A stretch of DNA of 64,000 bases, taken from contig JAAYFI010000020.1 in NCBI GenBank assembly GCA_012728315.1, forward strand, positions 62,001-126,000, given 5' to 3'. The DNA comes from Gammaproteobacteria bacterium. GTDB lineage: Bacteria; Pseudomonadota; Gammaproteobacteria; Pseudomonadales; Pseudomonadaceae. How positions within the stretch are numbered: position 1 is the stretch's first letter; each line of letters starts with the position of its first letter. The notes below the pieces were generated by a model that did not search any database, was not told the DNA's origin, and was given only the letters and a program-made list of their open reading frames with translations. Positions 1 to 8,658 of the stretch are shown here, in pieces. Made by a program: the position numbers and the translations under genes.

Positions 1-486
1 TATATGCGGTAAGCGTTGCAGCGTACCAACATCAGCGGCCATGCCTACATCAATTTCTTTAATAGCAAATTGCGCATCGAGGGTGCAGTAACGCATATCA
101 CACGCACTGATTAGATCAATCGCGCCCCCTAAGCAATAACCTTGAATGGCAGCCAGTACCGGCTTAGAGCAGGCATCAACTGCATTAAAAGAGGACTGCA
201 GCTCTTCGATTTTGCGCTTTAACGCACGCGCATTACGGCCAACTTCTTTGCCCAGTTGCCCGCCCACTTGGGCCAGCAACATCAGATCAATCCCCGAGGA
301 GAAGTGCTTACCCGCCCCCGAAAGTACCACCACCCGCACTGCTGCGGTGTCTTCAATCCAAGCGAAAATATCGCGTATCTCTGACCAGAAGGCAGCATTC
401 ATGGCATTGATTTTTTCCGGACGATTGATTTGCACGTGTGCAATATTTTCGTTTAATTCAACTTTAAACGCGCTGTAATCAGTCAC
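1..486 (-). CDS. Dienoyl-CoA isomerase / enoyl-CoA hydratase family protein (3' part cut off by window edge)
   Basis: The first 162 residues of a crotonase-fold enzyme are visible; the C-terminus lies beyond base 1. The oxyanion-hole stretches SGAGKHFSSGIDL (55-67) and GYCLGGAIDL (116-125) are present. D124, E144 and D152 sit where eukaryotic ECH1 (delta3,5-delta2,4-dienoyl-CoA isomerase) has its three acidic catalytic residues, and KEIDVGMAADVGTLQRLP closely resembles ECH1. An isomerase of unsaturated fatty-acid beta-oxidation is therefore likelier than a plain hydratase. The start is GTG at 486, chosen because AGGGGA lies 8 nt upstream and the protein begins VTDYSAFKVE. It is divergent from nhaB, with a good sigma70-type promoter at 547-574. 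Confidence 0.9.
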   Translation of the reverse strand, partial: MTDYSAFKVELNENIAHVQINRPEKINAMNAAFWSEIRDIFAWIEDTAAVRVVVLSGAGKHFSSGIDLMLLAQVGGQLGKEVGRNARALKRKIEELQSSFNAVDACSKPVLAAIQGYCLGGAIDLISACDMRYCTLDAQFAIKEIDVGMAADVGTLQRLPHI

Positions 487-546
487 AGATGATTCCCCTA
501 ATCAAGTTTATTTTTATAAGTATTCGTCTTTTCATCCTGCAACGAC

Positions 547-574
547 ACTATAACAAGCCGAAAAAAAATGTCGA
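547..574 (-). promoter_or_regulatory. Sigma70-type promoter for the dienoyl-CoA isomerase gene
   Basis: On the minus strand a -35 TCGACA (574-569; 5 of 6 to consensus) and a -10 TATAGT (552-547; 5 of 6) are separated by 16 nt that include an 8-T run. The GTG start of the isomerase lies about 60 nt downstream. The call rests on sequence match only. Confidence 0.5.
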
Positions 575-658
575 TGCTGGCATAAGTGCTTATTTTACTA
601 GAGAATAATCAAGTTTTATCGTGAAACTCTTTGAAACACTTGATCTTTTTGGTCCTGA

Positions 659-688
659 GCCCGAAAGTGGGCGGATCTTTTTCGGGGA
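659..688 (+). promoter_or_regulatory. nhaB leader with two mutually exclusive hairpins, one sequestering the ribosome binding site
   Basis: Hairpin 1 is GCCC (659-662) / GGGC (669-672) with loop GAAAGT. An alternative pairs CCCGAAA (660-666) with TTTCGGG (680-686). The second arm overlaps the nhaB Shine-Dalgarno GGGGA (684-688; ATG at 697), so the two folds would respectively free or hide it. This is the shape of a translational on/off switch. I do not recognise it as a known riboswitch class; folding was done by eye. Confidence 0.4.
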
Positions 689-696
689 TAGTCTAA

Positions 697-2199
697 ATGT
701 CCAAATCTTTTGCCGGTGCTTTCGGGCGCAACTTCCTAGGGCAATCGCCCACTTGGTATAAACAAGCCATTCTTTTCTTCTTAATTATTAACCCGCTGGT
801 TTTGCTGAGCTTAGGCCCGGCCGTGGCAGGCTGGTTATTAGTTGCAGAATTTATCTTCACGTTGGCAATGGCGCTTAAATGCTACCCTTTGCAACCCGGA
901 GGATTGCTGGTACTGGAAGCGATTCTAATGGGGCTGGCCACTCCAGACACACTGTATGATGAGCTGCTGCAGAACTTCCCAGTCATCCTGCTACTGATGT
1001 TTATGGTGGCCGGTATTTATTTTATGCAGGATTTGCTACTGACGGTATTTTCGCAAATCTTATTGAAAATAAAGTCCAAAATACTGCTCAGCCTTATGTT
1101 TTCTGGACTTGCAGCCTTTCTATCCGCTTTCCTTGATGCGTTAACCGTAACCGCCGTACTGATCAGTGTCACAGTGGGTTTCTATTCGGTTTACCACAAG
1201 GTTGCCTCAGGTAAGAGCCCGCGCGAAGACAGTAACTACGGTTCAGATAAGGATGTGATTGAGCTGCACCGTGAGCACTTAGAAGAGTTTCGTGCCTTCT
1301 TGCGTAGCTTACTGATGCACGCGGCTGTTGGTACAGCCTTAGGCGGCGTAAGTACGCTGGTCGGTGAGCCACAAAACTTATTAATTGGTAAAACCATGGG
1401 CTGGGACTTTGCTGAGTTCTTCCGCCATATGCTGCCAGTGTCCCTGCCCGTCTTTATTGTCGGCTTAATCACCTGTGTCCTGCTTGAGCAGTTCCACTGG
1501 TTTGGTTACGGCGCCAAACTACCTAAGCCCGTGCGTCAGGTGCTCGAAGACTTTGATCGCGAAGAGCGCAAACGCAGAACCAGCACGCAAACAGCTGCTC
1601 TAGTGGTACAAGCCGTAGCTGCGGTTGTCTTAATGCTCGGCCTAGCTTTCCACGTTGCTGAAGTGGGCTTAATTGGCTTATTGGTGATTGTATTAATTAC
1701 CTCGCTTAATGGTATTACTGACGAACACCAAATTGGCCGTGCATTCCAAGATGCCCTGCCATTTACTGCGTTACTTGTGGTGTTTTTCGCTATCGTCGCC
1801 GTCATTCAAGAGCAAGGGTTGTTTGCTCCTGTCATTGCTTGGGTGCTGAGCATGCCGCTTGAACAGCAACCGTCGATGTTGTTTATTGCTAACGGTTTAC
1901 TCTCAGCCATCAGTGATAACGTGTTCGTTGCGACGATTTATATCACTGAAGTAGAAAAAGCCTTTAATGCCGGTCAAATGAGCCGTGAGCATTTTGATTT
2001 GCTCGCCATCGCCATTAATACAGGTACCAACTTACCAAGTGTTGCCACGCCAAACGGTCAGGCGGCTTTCTTGTTTCTGTTGACCTCGGCGATTTCACCA
2101 CTGATCCGCTTATCTTATGGTCGCATGGCTTATATGGCGCTGCCTTATGCCATCGTTATGAGTTTAGTCGGCTGGTGGGCCGTCACGCACTGGGCATAA
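697..2199 (+). CDS. nhaB: Na+/H+ antiporter NhaB
   Basis: A 500-residue polytopic inner-membrane protein, the usual NhaB length. It exchanges cytoplasmic Na+ for external protons and supports salt and alkaline pH tolerance. Visible traits are the N-terminal [18 protein letters not shown], many hydrophobic segments, and the internal stretches [19 protein letters not shown] (about 212-230) and [18 protein letters not shown] (about 441-458), typical of NhaB and the wider ion-transporter superfamily. The start is ATG 697, with in-frame TAA immediately upstream and GGGGA 8 nt before. It is transcribed alone and closed by a bidirectional terminator shared with convergent dnaQ. The leader may be regulatory (659-688). 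Confidence 0.97.
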   Translation: MSKSFAGAFGRNFLGQSPTWYKQAILFFLIINPLVLLSLGPAVAGWLLVAEFIFTLAMALKCYPLQPGGLLVLEAILMGLATPDTLYDELLQNFPVILLLMFMVAGIYFMQDLLLTVFSQILLKIKSKILLSLMFSGLAAFLSAFLDALTVTAVLISVTVGFYSVYHKVASGKSPREDSNYGSDKDVIELHREHLEEFRAFLRSLLMHAAVGTALGGVSTLVGEPQNLLIGKTMGWDFAEFFRHMLPVSLPVFIVGLITCVLLEQFHWFGYGAKLPKPVRQVLEDFDREERKRRTSTQTAALVVQAVAAVVLMLGLAFHVAEVGLIGLLVIVLITSLNGITDEHQIGRAFQDALPFTALLVVFFAIVAVIQEQGLFAPVIAWVLSMPLEQQPSMLFIANGLLSAISDNVFVATIYITEVEKAFNAGQMSREHFDLLAIAINTGTNLPSVATPNGQAAFLFLLTSAISPLIRLSYGRMAYMALPYAIVMSLVGWWAVTHWA

Positions 2200-2204
2200 A
2201 AAAA

Positions 2205-2246
2205 CCGCCAGTGTTTTAACAACGCTGGCGGCCTTTAGTTTTTTTT
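2205..2246. terminator. Bidirectional Rho-independent terminator between nhaB and dnaQ
   Basis: An 11-bp stem (2205-2215 with 2221-2231, one G-T pair, loop TTAAC) is followed on the plus strand by a T-rich tract (2234-2246). On the minus side it is flanked by A7 (2198-2204). It therefore serves the convergent genes nhaB (+) and dnaQ (-). Confidence 0.9.
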
Positions 2247-2255
2247 GACTATAAA

Positions 2256-2972
2256 TCAGTCATTCCAGGCCAGCTCAATTCCGCTGGCCTTTTTAATTCT
2301 TTCTAAAAACTTTTGATGAGCTTCTAACTCTTGTGCATTAGCCGCTAACACAGTCAGCGCTGCACGATCGGCCGCAATGCGCTCAATGGCAGTGGGACGA
2401 ATATAGCCAGAACCATCATCACCGCTGTCACCCGCCAATGATAAATTGGTCTGCCCACCCGTCATTGCTAGATAGACTTCAGCAAGAATCTCCGCATCCA
2501 GCAACGCACCGTGCAAATCACGACCTGAGTTATCAACGCCATAACGCTTACACAGAGCATCTAAGTTATTACGCTGCCCTGGATGGCGCTCACGGGCCAG
2601 CACTAAAGTATCTAAAACAGAACAATGCGCTGTGATTTCAGCACGCTCGCTCTGCCCCAATAAAGCAAATTCATTATTGATAAAGCCAATATCAAAGGGG
2701 GCGTTATGAATAACCAACTCAGCACCCTTGATAAACTCAAAGAACTCATCAGCAATATCTTTAAAACGCGGCTTATCTTTAAGGTACTCATCAGTGATAC
2801 CGTGAACCGCAATCGCACCCTCATCAATCTCACGATCAGGCTGGATATACACATGATAGTGACGACCGGTTAACTGGCGACCTTCGATTTCAACGCAACC
2901 AATTTCAATAATGCGGTGCCCATCAGTGACGGGCATCCCGGTCGTTTCGGTATCTAAAACAACGTATCTCAT
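2256..2972 (-). CDS. dnaQ: DNA polymerase III epsilon subunit (3'-5' proofreading exonuclease)
   Basis: 238 residues, normal for DnaQ. The exonuclease motifs are all present: Exo I DTETTG with D7 and E9, Exo [11 protein letters not shown] with D94, and Exo III-epsilon HGALLDAE with H154 and D159. These give the two-metal proofreading site of the replicative polymerase core. After a linker, the C-terminal region (about 190-238) should carry the alpha-binding segment. The start codon overlaps the stop of rnhA by 4 nt (2969-2972), so the two are translationally coupled, as in many proteobacteria. It is the last gene of a minus-strand run methyltransferase-rnhA-dnaQ. Confidence 0.97.
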   Translation of the reverse strand: MRYVVLDTETTGMPVTDGHRIIEIGCVEIEGRQLTGRHYHVYIQPDREIDEGAIAVHGITDEYLKDKPRFKDIADEFFEFIKGAELVIHNAPFDIGFINNEFALLGQSERAEITAHCSVLDTLVLARERHPGQRNNLDALCKRYGVDNSGRDLHGALLDAEILAEVYLAMTGGQTNLSLAGDSGDDGSGYIRPTAIERIAADRAALTVLAANAQELEAHQKFLERIKKASGIELAWND

Positions 2973-3409
2973 GCCATCACCTCTTCTACACCACGATTGG
3001 CCAGTGCATCGGCTCGCTCATTACCGGGATGACCGGTGTGTCCGCGCACCCACTGCCACTCAATTTGATGACGCATAACCTGCTCATCCAGCTGCTGCCA
3101 AAGATCAACATTTTTAACCGGTTGCTTGGCTGCTGTTTTCCAGCCCCGTTTTTTCCAGTTTGGCATCCATTCTTGAATACCTTGCATCACATATTTTGAA
3201 TCCGTCACTAAACGTACCGCGCAAGGTTTTTTGAGCTCAGCTAAGCCGCGAATGGCTGCGGTCAGCTCCATGCGATTGTTTGTGGTGTCCGCCGCGCCAC
3301 CCCACAATTCCAATTCTTTACCCTTATACACGAGCAATGCGCCCCAACCGCCAGGCCCAGGATTACCTTTACAGGCGCCGTCGGTGAATATATCCACTTT
3401 ATCTGTCAT
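2969..3409 (-). CDS. rnhA: Ribonuclease HI
   Basis: 146 residues. The active-site residues fall at the same numbers as in E. coli RNase HI: D10 ([14 protein letters not shown]), E48 (MELTAAI), D70 (TDSKYV), H124 ([13 protein letters not shown]) and D134. The enzyme cleaves the RNA strand of RNA:DNA hybrids (R-loops and primers) in the cytoplasm. It overlaps the upstream methyltransferase gene by 11 nt and the downstream dnaQ by 4 nt, so the three genes form a tightly coupled operon. Confidence 0.97.
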   Translation of the reverse strand: MTDKVDIFTDGACKGNPGPGGWGALLVYKGKELELWGGAADTTNNRMELTAAIRGLAELKKPCAVRLVTDSKYVMQGIQEWMPNWKKRGWKTAAKQPVKNVDLWQQLDEQVMRHQIEWQWVRGHTGHPGNERADALANRGVEEVMA

Positions 3410-4181
3410 GTTCTTCGCTATGTTTTAGATGTTTCTGATGAGGTGTTTGTGCGGCCACTACACTGGGCCGCAACTTTTTCACATTGATTTCCAACGCTGG
3501 TATCTGCGGATGCATGCCGTGCACCATTTTACGTGCAACGAGCATATAACAACCACCCAATGGAGCTTTTTTGCCAGCGGCATACTTTTCTAGCCAGCTG
3601 AGTTTACTTTGTAATGCACTGGAGTTCAGCAAGGGTTGGTAGGCCGCAAAACTGCATTTTTCTAAGCTAAAGCCTAAAACCCCCAGCCAGTCGGTAATAC
3701 GTGCAGGCGGCAGGCAATACGCATGTTTCCAAACACTGCGAGTTAAGTAGCGATAGATGCCAAAAAAACTCCAAGGATGCGCACCCATAATAATTAAATG
3801 CCCTCCGGGGCGTACACACTGTGCCGCTTCACGTAGCAGCGCATGGGGCGAGCAGGCAAAATCTAGACTATGTTGTAAGACCACAACATCCACCCCATCG
3901 GCAGCAATGGGCCACTTATGTTCAGCGCACTCTATGTGCACTTTGAGCGGCTGATCGCCCAAGCTGACGTGATGGCGGATATTAGGCGCTGCCGCCACTT
4001 CTACGGGCGGGTTGTAATACAGAATATAACTACCAAAATGCCGAAGTAATTGCGGCTCAAGCAATGCGCGCTCCAATTGCTCAAGCTGCTGACCTTTAGG
4101 GGTTAAAAACCATTGCGCTAACGGCTCGGCTAAAGCTTTACGAGGTCGCGATAAAAAATCTGAAAACCGTTGTAACTTCAT
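3399..4181 (-). CDS. Class I SAM-dependent methyltransferase of unknown substrate
   Basis: 260 residues. The middle of the protein fits a Methyltransf_11-type Rossmann fold: [25 protein letters not shown] (motifs II-III, about 97-121) followed by [11 protein letters not shown] (about 127-137). The glycine-rich SAM motif I is not evident in the N-terminal 70 residues, so the cofactor loop is divergent or degenerate. A homologue occupies the same place beside rnhA in Pseudomonas (PA1814, from memory). It is first gene of the methyltransferase-rnhA-dnaQ operon and divergent from gloB. Substrate not inferable. Confidence 0.8.
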   Translation of the reverse strand: MKLQRFSDFLSRPRKALAEPLAQWFLTPKGQQLEQLERALLEPQLLRHFGSYILYYNPPVEVAAAPNIRHHVSLGDQPLKVHIECAEHKWPIAADGVDVVVLQHSLDFACSPHALLREAAQCVRPGGHLIIMGAHPWSFFGIYRYLTRSVWKHAYCLPPARITDWLGVLGFSLEKCSFAAYQPLLNSSALQSKLSWLEKYAAGKKAPLGGCYMLVARKMVHGMHPQIPALEINVKKLRPSVVAAQTPHQKHLKHSEEHDR

Positions 4182-4270
4182 TCGCTTATACCTGCTGACT
4201 GCACCTTAATCGCAAAAACACTTCATTCGGACATGCTAAGCTTGTCTCATTTGTCGCTGAGGAACATGCC

Positions 4271-5053
4271 ATGCTTACCTTTACCGCTCTACCAGCATTT
4301 AATGATAACTACATTTGGCTGATTCAAGACGCACAACGTCAACACTGCGCAGCTGTTGATCCCGGTGATGCTCAGCCGGTACTCAATTGGCTCAACGCGC
4401 ATCCAGAATGGCAACTGACCGATATTTTAATTACCCACCATCATCAGGATCATGTCGGCGGTGTTAAAGCGTTAAAAGAAGCCACCCAAGCACGGGTTGT
4501 AGGCCCCGCTCGCGAGCCCATTCCTTGCTTGGACCTACCCGTTGATGATGATGCCACACTTGATCTCTTCGGTTATACGGTACAGGTTTTTGCTGTACCA
4601 GGACACACTTTAGGTCACGTTGTGTATTTTAACCAAGACGCCAATTCAGCGCCTTGGCTGCTCAGCGGTGACACTTTATTTGCCGGGGGCTGTGGTCGTG
4701 TTTTTGAAGGCACAGCAGAACAGATGTACGCCTCACTGAGCCGCCTTGCCGCATTACCCGAGTCCACGCAAATCTATTGCACACACGAATACACCCTAAG
4801 CAACTTGCGCTTTGCACAGGCCGTGGAACCCAACAATAGCGACCTCAAGCAACGCCTGAAAGAGGTGCAACTGTTGCGCGAAAAGCAGTTGATTACCTTA
4901 CCCAGCACTGTAGCGCTAGAAAAACGTACCAACCCATTTTTACGCTGTGAGCATGTCGATGTACAACAGGCAGCGCAAGCGCATGCCGGTCGTGTTCTGG
5001 AGCAAAATAGCGCGGTTTTTGCCACTTTACGGTCATGGAAAGATACATTTTAA
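4271..5053 (+). CDS. gloB: Hydroxyacylglutathione hydrolase (glyoxalase II)
   Basis: 260 residues with a metallo-beta-lactamase fold. The metal ligands are visible: THHHQDH (55-61), GHTLGH (111-116), SGD with D134, and THEYT with H172. The C-terminal segment with NPFLRC matches the glutathione-binding C-domain of GloB proteins. It hydrolyses S-D-lactoylglutathione to D-lactate and glutathione, the second step of methylglyoxal detoxification. ATG 4271 is preceded by GAGGA 8 nt upstream. It is divergent from the methyltransferase operon and followed by mltD, which has its own promoter. Confidence 0.96.
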   Translation: MLTFTALPAFNDNYIWLIQDAQRQHCAAVDPGDAQPVLNWLNAHPEWQLTDILITHHHQDHVGGVKALKEATQARVVGPAREPIPCLDLPVDDDATLDLFGYTVQVFAVPGHTLGHVVYFNQDANSAPWLLSGDTLFAGGCGRVFEGTAEQMYASLSRLAALPESTQIYCTHEYTLSNLRFAQAVEPNNSDLKQRLKEVQLLREKQLITLPSTVALEKRTNPFLRCEHVDVQQAAQAHAGRVLEQNSAVFATLRSWKDTF

Positions 5054-5076
5054 TTATCCCTTTGCGACCAATTGCC

Positions 5077-5105
5077 TTGACCCCTAGGGACTCAGTTCAT
5101 AAAAT
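5077..5105 (+). promoter_or_regulatory. Sigma70-type promoter for mltD
   Basis: -35 TTGACC (5077-5082), a 17-nt spacer and -10 TAAAAT (5100-5105): near-consensus hexamers with ideal spacing, 32 nt before the mltD ATG at 5137. This predicts a leader of about 25 nt. Confidence 0.55.
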
Positions 5106-5136
5106 CGCGCAAACTTTTTGAAAAGCACGCGTATTA

Positions 5137-6708
5137 ATGTCTGATTTTGGCCTCCGTAAAAATGCTGTTTCTTGCTCTATTCGTCGTGTAATCTGCCTCG
5201 GCGCTGTACTGCTGACAGCGCTATTGGCTGCAGGCTGCCAATCCTTAAACAACTCAGCATCGGCGCCGCAGCCAAGCTCACAAGCACGCAATATCAGTAA
5301 AGATGCATTCACCTTAGGTTTAGAAAACAACCCAAGCTGGATGAGTGATGTGGACACTGAGCAAGAATCCGATATCTGGCAACGCATTCGTCAAGGCTAC
5401 AAGCTACAAAACTATTTAGATGATAACCCGCGCATCGATCAACAGCGCCTCTGGTTTGCCAGCCGTGGCAAATCCATTGAGATTATGTCAGAGCGCAGCA
5501 GTCCTTATATGTACTACATTGTGGAAAGCTTAGAAGCGCGTAATATGCCGCTTGAACTGGCTTTACTGCCAATGATTGAAAGTGCCTATGACCCGCTGGC
5601 TTACTCGCGCTCTCATGCGTCTGGCTTATGGCAATTTATTCCTTCAACAGGGCGTCACTTTAAACTCAAACAATCACATTGGTATGATGCGCGCCGCGAT
5701 ATTATGGCTTCAACCCAAGCCGCCCTTGATTACCTTGAATACCTCAACACTATGTTTAACGGCGATTGGCTGCTCGCTTTAGCCGCCTACAATGCCGGTG
5801 AAGGCACTGTGGGTCGCGCCATTAAACGCAACATTGATCGCGGCCTGCCCACAGACTATTGGAACTTAAACTTACCTGCCGAAACTCAAGCCTATGTACC
5901 TAAGTTGCTTGCAGTGGCGCAACTGATCAATTCGCCTGAAGCCTATAATATTGCCCTAAGCCCTATTGCTGATGAACCCTACTTCACGCAGATTCCACTG
6001 AAGCAGCAAATGGATATCACCCGTCTCGCCCAGTTAGCCAAAATTAAAGAAGATGAGTTACTGCAACTCAATCCGGCCTACAACCAAGGCATCACCCTAG
6101 ACGGCCCCAAGCACCTCTTAGTGCCGATGGAAAGCGCAGAGTTACTCAGCGCAAAACTGGCCATTATGAAGCCCAGTGAGCATGTACAGTGGCAGCAATA
6201 CACCGTGCGCGCAGGCGATAATATTTCTAATATCGCCAACCGCCACCATGTCTCCATCGACCTGATTAAAGATATTAATAAGCTCCCTAACAACCACTTG
6301 CGCATCGGTCAGAGACTCAGTATTCCCAAGAGCAGTCGCCCCAGTAGCAATTTAGCCCAAGCCACTCACAGCGCACCGCCCCGAAGCACCACCTATACCG
6401 TCCGCGCCGGCGATAACTTATCAAAAATCGCCGCACAGCAAAAAGTTACGGTGGCACAGCTGAAACTCTGGAACAAACTGTCCTCCAACAGCTTAAAAGT
6501 GGGTCAGAACCTTGTTCTAAACAGCAGCACAGCCAATAATCAAAAAACCGCCTCGCGCTCTAGAGCCACATTTTATAAAGTGCGTGCTGGCGACTCTTTG
6601 TATGCCATTGCAAAGCGTCATAAAATCAGTTTAAAACAACTAAAAAACTGGAACCCCAAAATCAGTAGCGCACTTAAGCCCGGTCAAACACTGTCATTGT
6701 ATCTATAA
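5137..6708 (+). CDS. mltD: Membrane-bound lytic murein transglycosylase D with three LysM repeats
   Basis: 523 residues. A lipoprotein signal ends in the lipobox LAAGC (Cys34), so it is anchored in the outer membrane facing the periplasm. The SLT (family 1 lytic transglycosylase) domain covers roughly 115-275. Catalytic Glu is E148 in LPMIESAYDPLAYS, with the family signature ASGLWQFIPSTG (161-172) and ALAAYNAGEGTV downstream. Three C-terminal LysM domains begin at about 354 (YTVRAGDNIS), 418 (YTVRAGDNLS) and 479 (YKVRAGDSLY) and bind peptidoglycan. The enzyme cleaves MurNAc-GlcNAc bonds to 1,6-anhydro products. The Shine-Dalgarno is weak; the start fits the signal peptide. Confidence 0.96.
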   Translation: MSDFGLRKNAVSCSIRRVICLGAVLLTALLAAGCQSLNNSASAPQPSSQARNISKDAFTLGLENNPSWMSDVDTEQESDIWQRIRQGYKLQNYLDDNPRIDQQRLWFASRGKSIEIMSERSSPYMYYIVESLEARNMPLELALLPMIESAYDPLAYSRSHASGLWQFIPSTGRHFKLKQSHWYDARRDIMASTQAALDYLEYLNTMFNGDWLLALAAYNAGEGTVGRAIKRNIDRGLPTDYWNLNLPAETQAYVPKLLAVAQLINSPEAYNIALSPIADEPYFTQIPLKQQMDITRLAQLAKIKEDELLQLNPAYNQGITLDGPKHLLVPMESAELLSAKLAIMKPSEHVQWQQYTVRAGDNISNIANRHHVSIDLIKDINKLPNNHLRIGQRLSIPKSSRPSSNLAQATHSAPPRSTTYTVRAGDNLSKIAAQQKVTVAQLKLWNKLSSNSLKVGQNLVLNSSTANNQKTASRSRATFYKVRAGDSLYAIAKRHKISLKQLKNWNPKISSALKPGQTLSLYL

Positions 6709-6831
6709 GCTCGGCAGCTGGTTAAACTCGAGCTTCATACGACCTAAGTTGATACTCACGCTTAGCTTGTCAATTCGAGTAGACTACTTGGCTGTTGTGT
6801 GTCGACTTATAAATTAAGGACTGTTGGTTTT

Positions 6832-8658
6832 ATGCGCGTTTTTTTCTTGCTTGTCAGCATGCTTTTGCTTAGCCATACGGCAAACGCAAGCGTAGTGACC
6901 CGTCACGGCTATGCACAATTTGACACGCTAAAATACGACGCACAATTCACCCATTTCGACTGGGTCAATCCAGACGCCCCTAAAGGTGGCAGCGTTCGCC
7001 TGATGGCTTTTGGTACCTTTGACACCCTCAACCCCTACACTTTAAAGGGCACCAGCCCAATTGCGACTGCTGATTTCGCCAGTTACGGTATTAGCGAGCT
7101 CAATGAGCCTTTAATGGTCGGCAGCGGCCTCTACGACCCCTCAGGCGATGAAGCTGCCAGTGCCTATGGTCTGATTGCAGAAAGCGTGCAATATAACGCC
7201 AGTCGTAGCTGGGTTGTGTTTAATCTACGCAAAGAAGCACGCTTTCATGATGGCACCCCTATTACCGCAAAAGATGTGGCGTTTTCGTACCGTACGCTAT
7301 TAAAACAAGGTCATCCGCAATACCGCACTTATCTACAAGAAGTGGCGCGCGTTGATATTTTAAACAGCCACCGTATTCGTTTTGTCTTTAAGCGCTCGGG
7401 TAATCCGTTACTGATTTTGCGCATTGGCGACCTGCCTGTACTGCCTGAGCATTACTGGCGTGAGCATGATTTCAGTCAAACCACATTTAAACCGCCCTTG
7501 GGCAGCGGGCCTTATAAAATCACCTCGGTTAAGCCTGGCCGCAATTTAGTTTTTGAGCGTGTAAAAGATTGGTGGGGACAAGATTTGCCAGTTAATCGCG
7601 GCAAATACAACTTCGACACAGTTATTGTTGATTTCTATCGTGATAAACATGTGGCCTTTGAAGCCTTTAAAGTGGGCAGCTTTGATTTTTATATTGAGCA
7701 CCAAGCAAAAAACTGGGCCAATAATTACCGCTTTCCCGATATTGCTAAAGGCAAAATTATTCGCGCGGAAATTGCCCATCAAATCCCCACACAAACGCAG
7801 GCTTTATTTATTAATACCCGCCGTGCGCCCTTTCAGGACCGTGCCACTCGAGAAGCTCTAACCTTATTGTTTGATTTTGAATGGGCCAATAAAACGTTAT
7901 TCAATAACGCCTATCAACGCGCAAACAGTTACTACCCTAACAGTGATTTCGCTGCCCGCGATAAACCTAAAGGCGCGGAGTGGTTGTTATTGTCAAAATG
8001 GCGTGAGCAACTGCCTTCTGAGCTGTTTTTACAACCTTTTGTGTTAGAACCCTCAGACGGCCGTGGCATTCCGCGAGAAAGGCTGCGCAAAGCCTTGGGT
8101 TTACTGGCGCAAGCCGGTTGGAAAACCACCAACAATGGGCTCAAGAACAAACAGGGGCAAATCCTGAGTTTAGAAATACTATTGGTCAACCCAAGCCTCG
8201 AACGCATCTTACAAGCCTATGTCAATACCTTGAATGAAGTTGGCATTGCTGCACGTATGCGCACTGTTGATCGTGCACAATACAAGCAACGCTTGGATCA
8301 ATTTGATTTTGATTTAACGCTACTGACCCTGCCGCAAACCCTAAGCCCAGGTCTGGAGCAATGGCAGTATTTCCACTCCTCCCAAGCAATGGTAAAAGGC
8401 AGCAAAAACTATGCAGGAATCAATAGTCCAGTGATTGATGATTTGCTAGAGCATTTACTTAATGCAAAAACCTATCGCGAGCAACGCACCGCGGCCCGCG
8501 CGCTGGACCGTGCGTTGTTATGGCAATATTACAGCATTCCGAACTGGTACATTAGTCACCACCGTATCGCTTATCAGAATCGGTTTGAGTTTGTACGCAT
8601 CCCACCCTACACCTTAGGCTTACGTGCTTGGTGGTTAAAACCTTCGGAGATTCACTAA
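6832..8658 (+). CDS. nppA1: Peptide ABC transporter periplasmic binding protein 1 (NppA1/YejA type)
   Basis: 608 residues from ATG 6832. An in-frame GTG at 6799 would add 11 residues, but AAGGA (6816-6820) precedes 6832 and the signal peptide MRVFFLLVSMLLLSHTANA then starts cleanly. It is an SBP_bac_5 family protein; FDTLNPYTLKGTSP, DGTPITAKDVAFSY and APLGSGPYK-like segments are typical of YejA. First gene of a five-gene operon with a second binding protein, two permeases and a dual ATPase. In P. aeruginosa the equivalent nppA1A2BCD imports peptidyl-nucleoside antibiotics, and E. coli YejABEF imports microcin C. The native substrate is probably oligopeptides. Confidence 0.92.
   Translation: MRVFFLLVSMLLLSHTANASVVTRHGYAQFDTLKYDAQFTHFDWVNPDAPKGGSVRLMAFGTFDTLNPYTLKGTSPIATADFASYGISELNEPLMVGSGLYDPSGDEAASAYGLIAESVQYNASRSWVVFNLRKEARFHDGTPITAKDVAFSYRTLLKQGHPQYRTYLQEVARVDILNSHRIRFVFKRSGNPLLILRIGDLPVLPEHYWREHDFSQTTFKPPLGSGPYKITSVKPGRNLVFERVKDWWGQDLPVNRGKYNFDTVIVDFYRDKHVAFEAFKVGSFDFYIEHQAKNWANNYRFPDIAKGKIIRAEIAHQIPTQTQALFINTRRAPFQDRATREALTLLFDFEWANKTLFNNAYQRANSYYPNSDFAARDKPKGAEWLLLSKWREQLPSELFLQPFVLEPSDGRGIPRERLRKALGLLAQAGWKTTNNGLKNKQGQILSLEILLVNPSLERILQAYVNTLNEVGIAARMRTVDRAQYKQRLDQFDFDLTLLTLPQTLSPGLEQWQYFHSSQAMVKGSKNYAGINSPVIDDLLEHLLNAKTYREQRTAARALDRALLWQYYSIPNWYISHHRIAYQNRFEFVRIPPYTLGLRAWWLKPSEIH

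Noticed and set aside
585-600. Sigma54 promoter upstream of nhaB (TGGCATAAGTGCTTA)
   Set aside because: The GG to GC distance is 7, not the required 10.
621-764. A GTG-initiated reading frame (VKLFETLDLFGPEPESGR...) through the nhaB leader
   Set aside because: No ribosome site, it overlaps nhaB in another frame with no plausible continuation, and the region is better explained by leader hairpins. It could still be a leader peptide.
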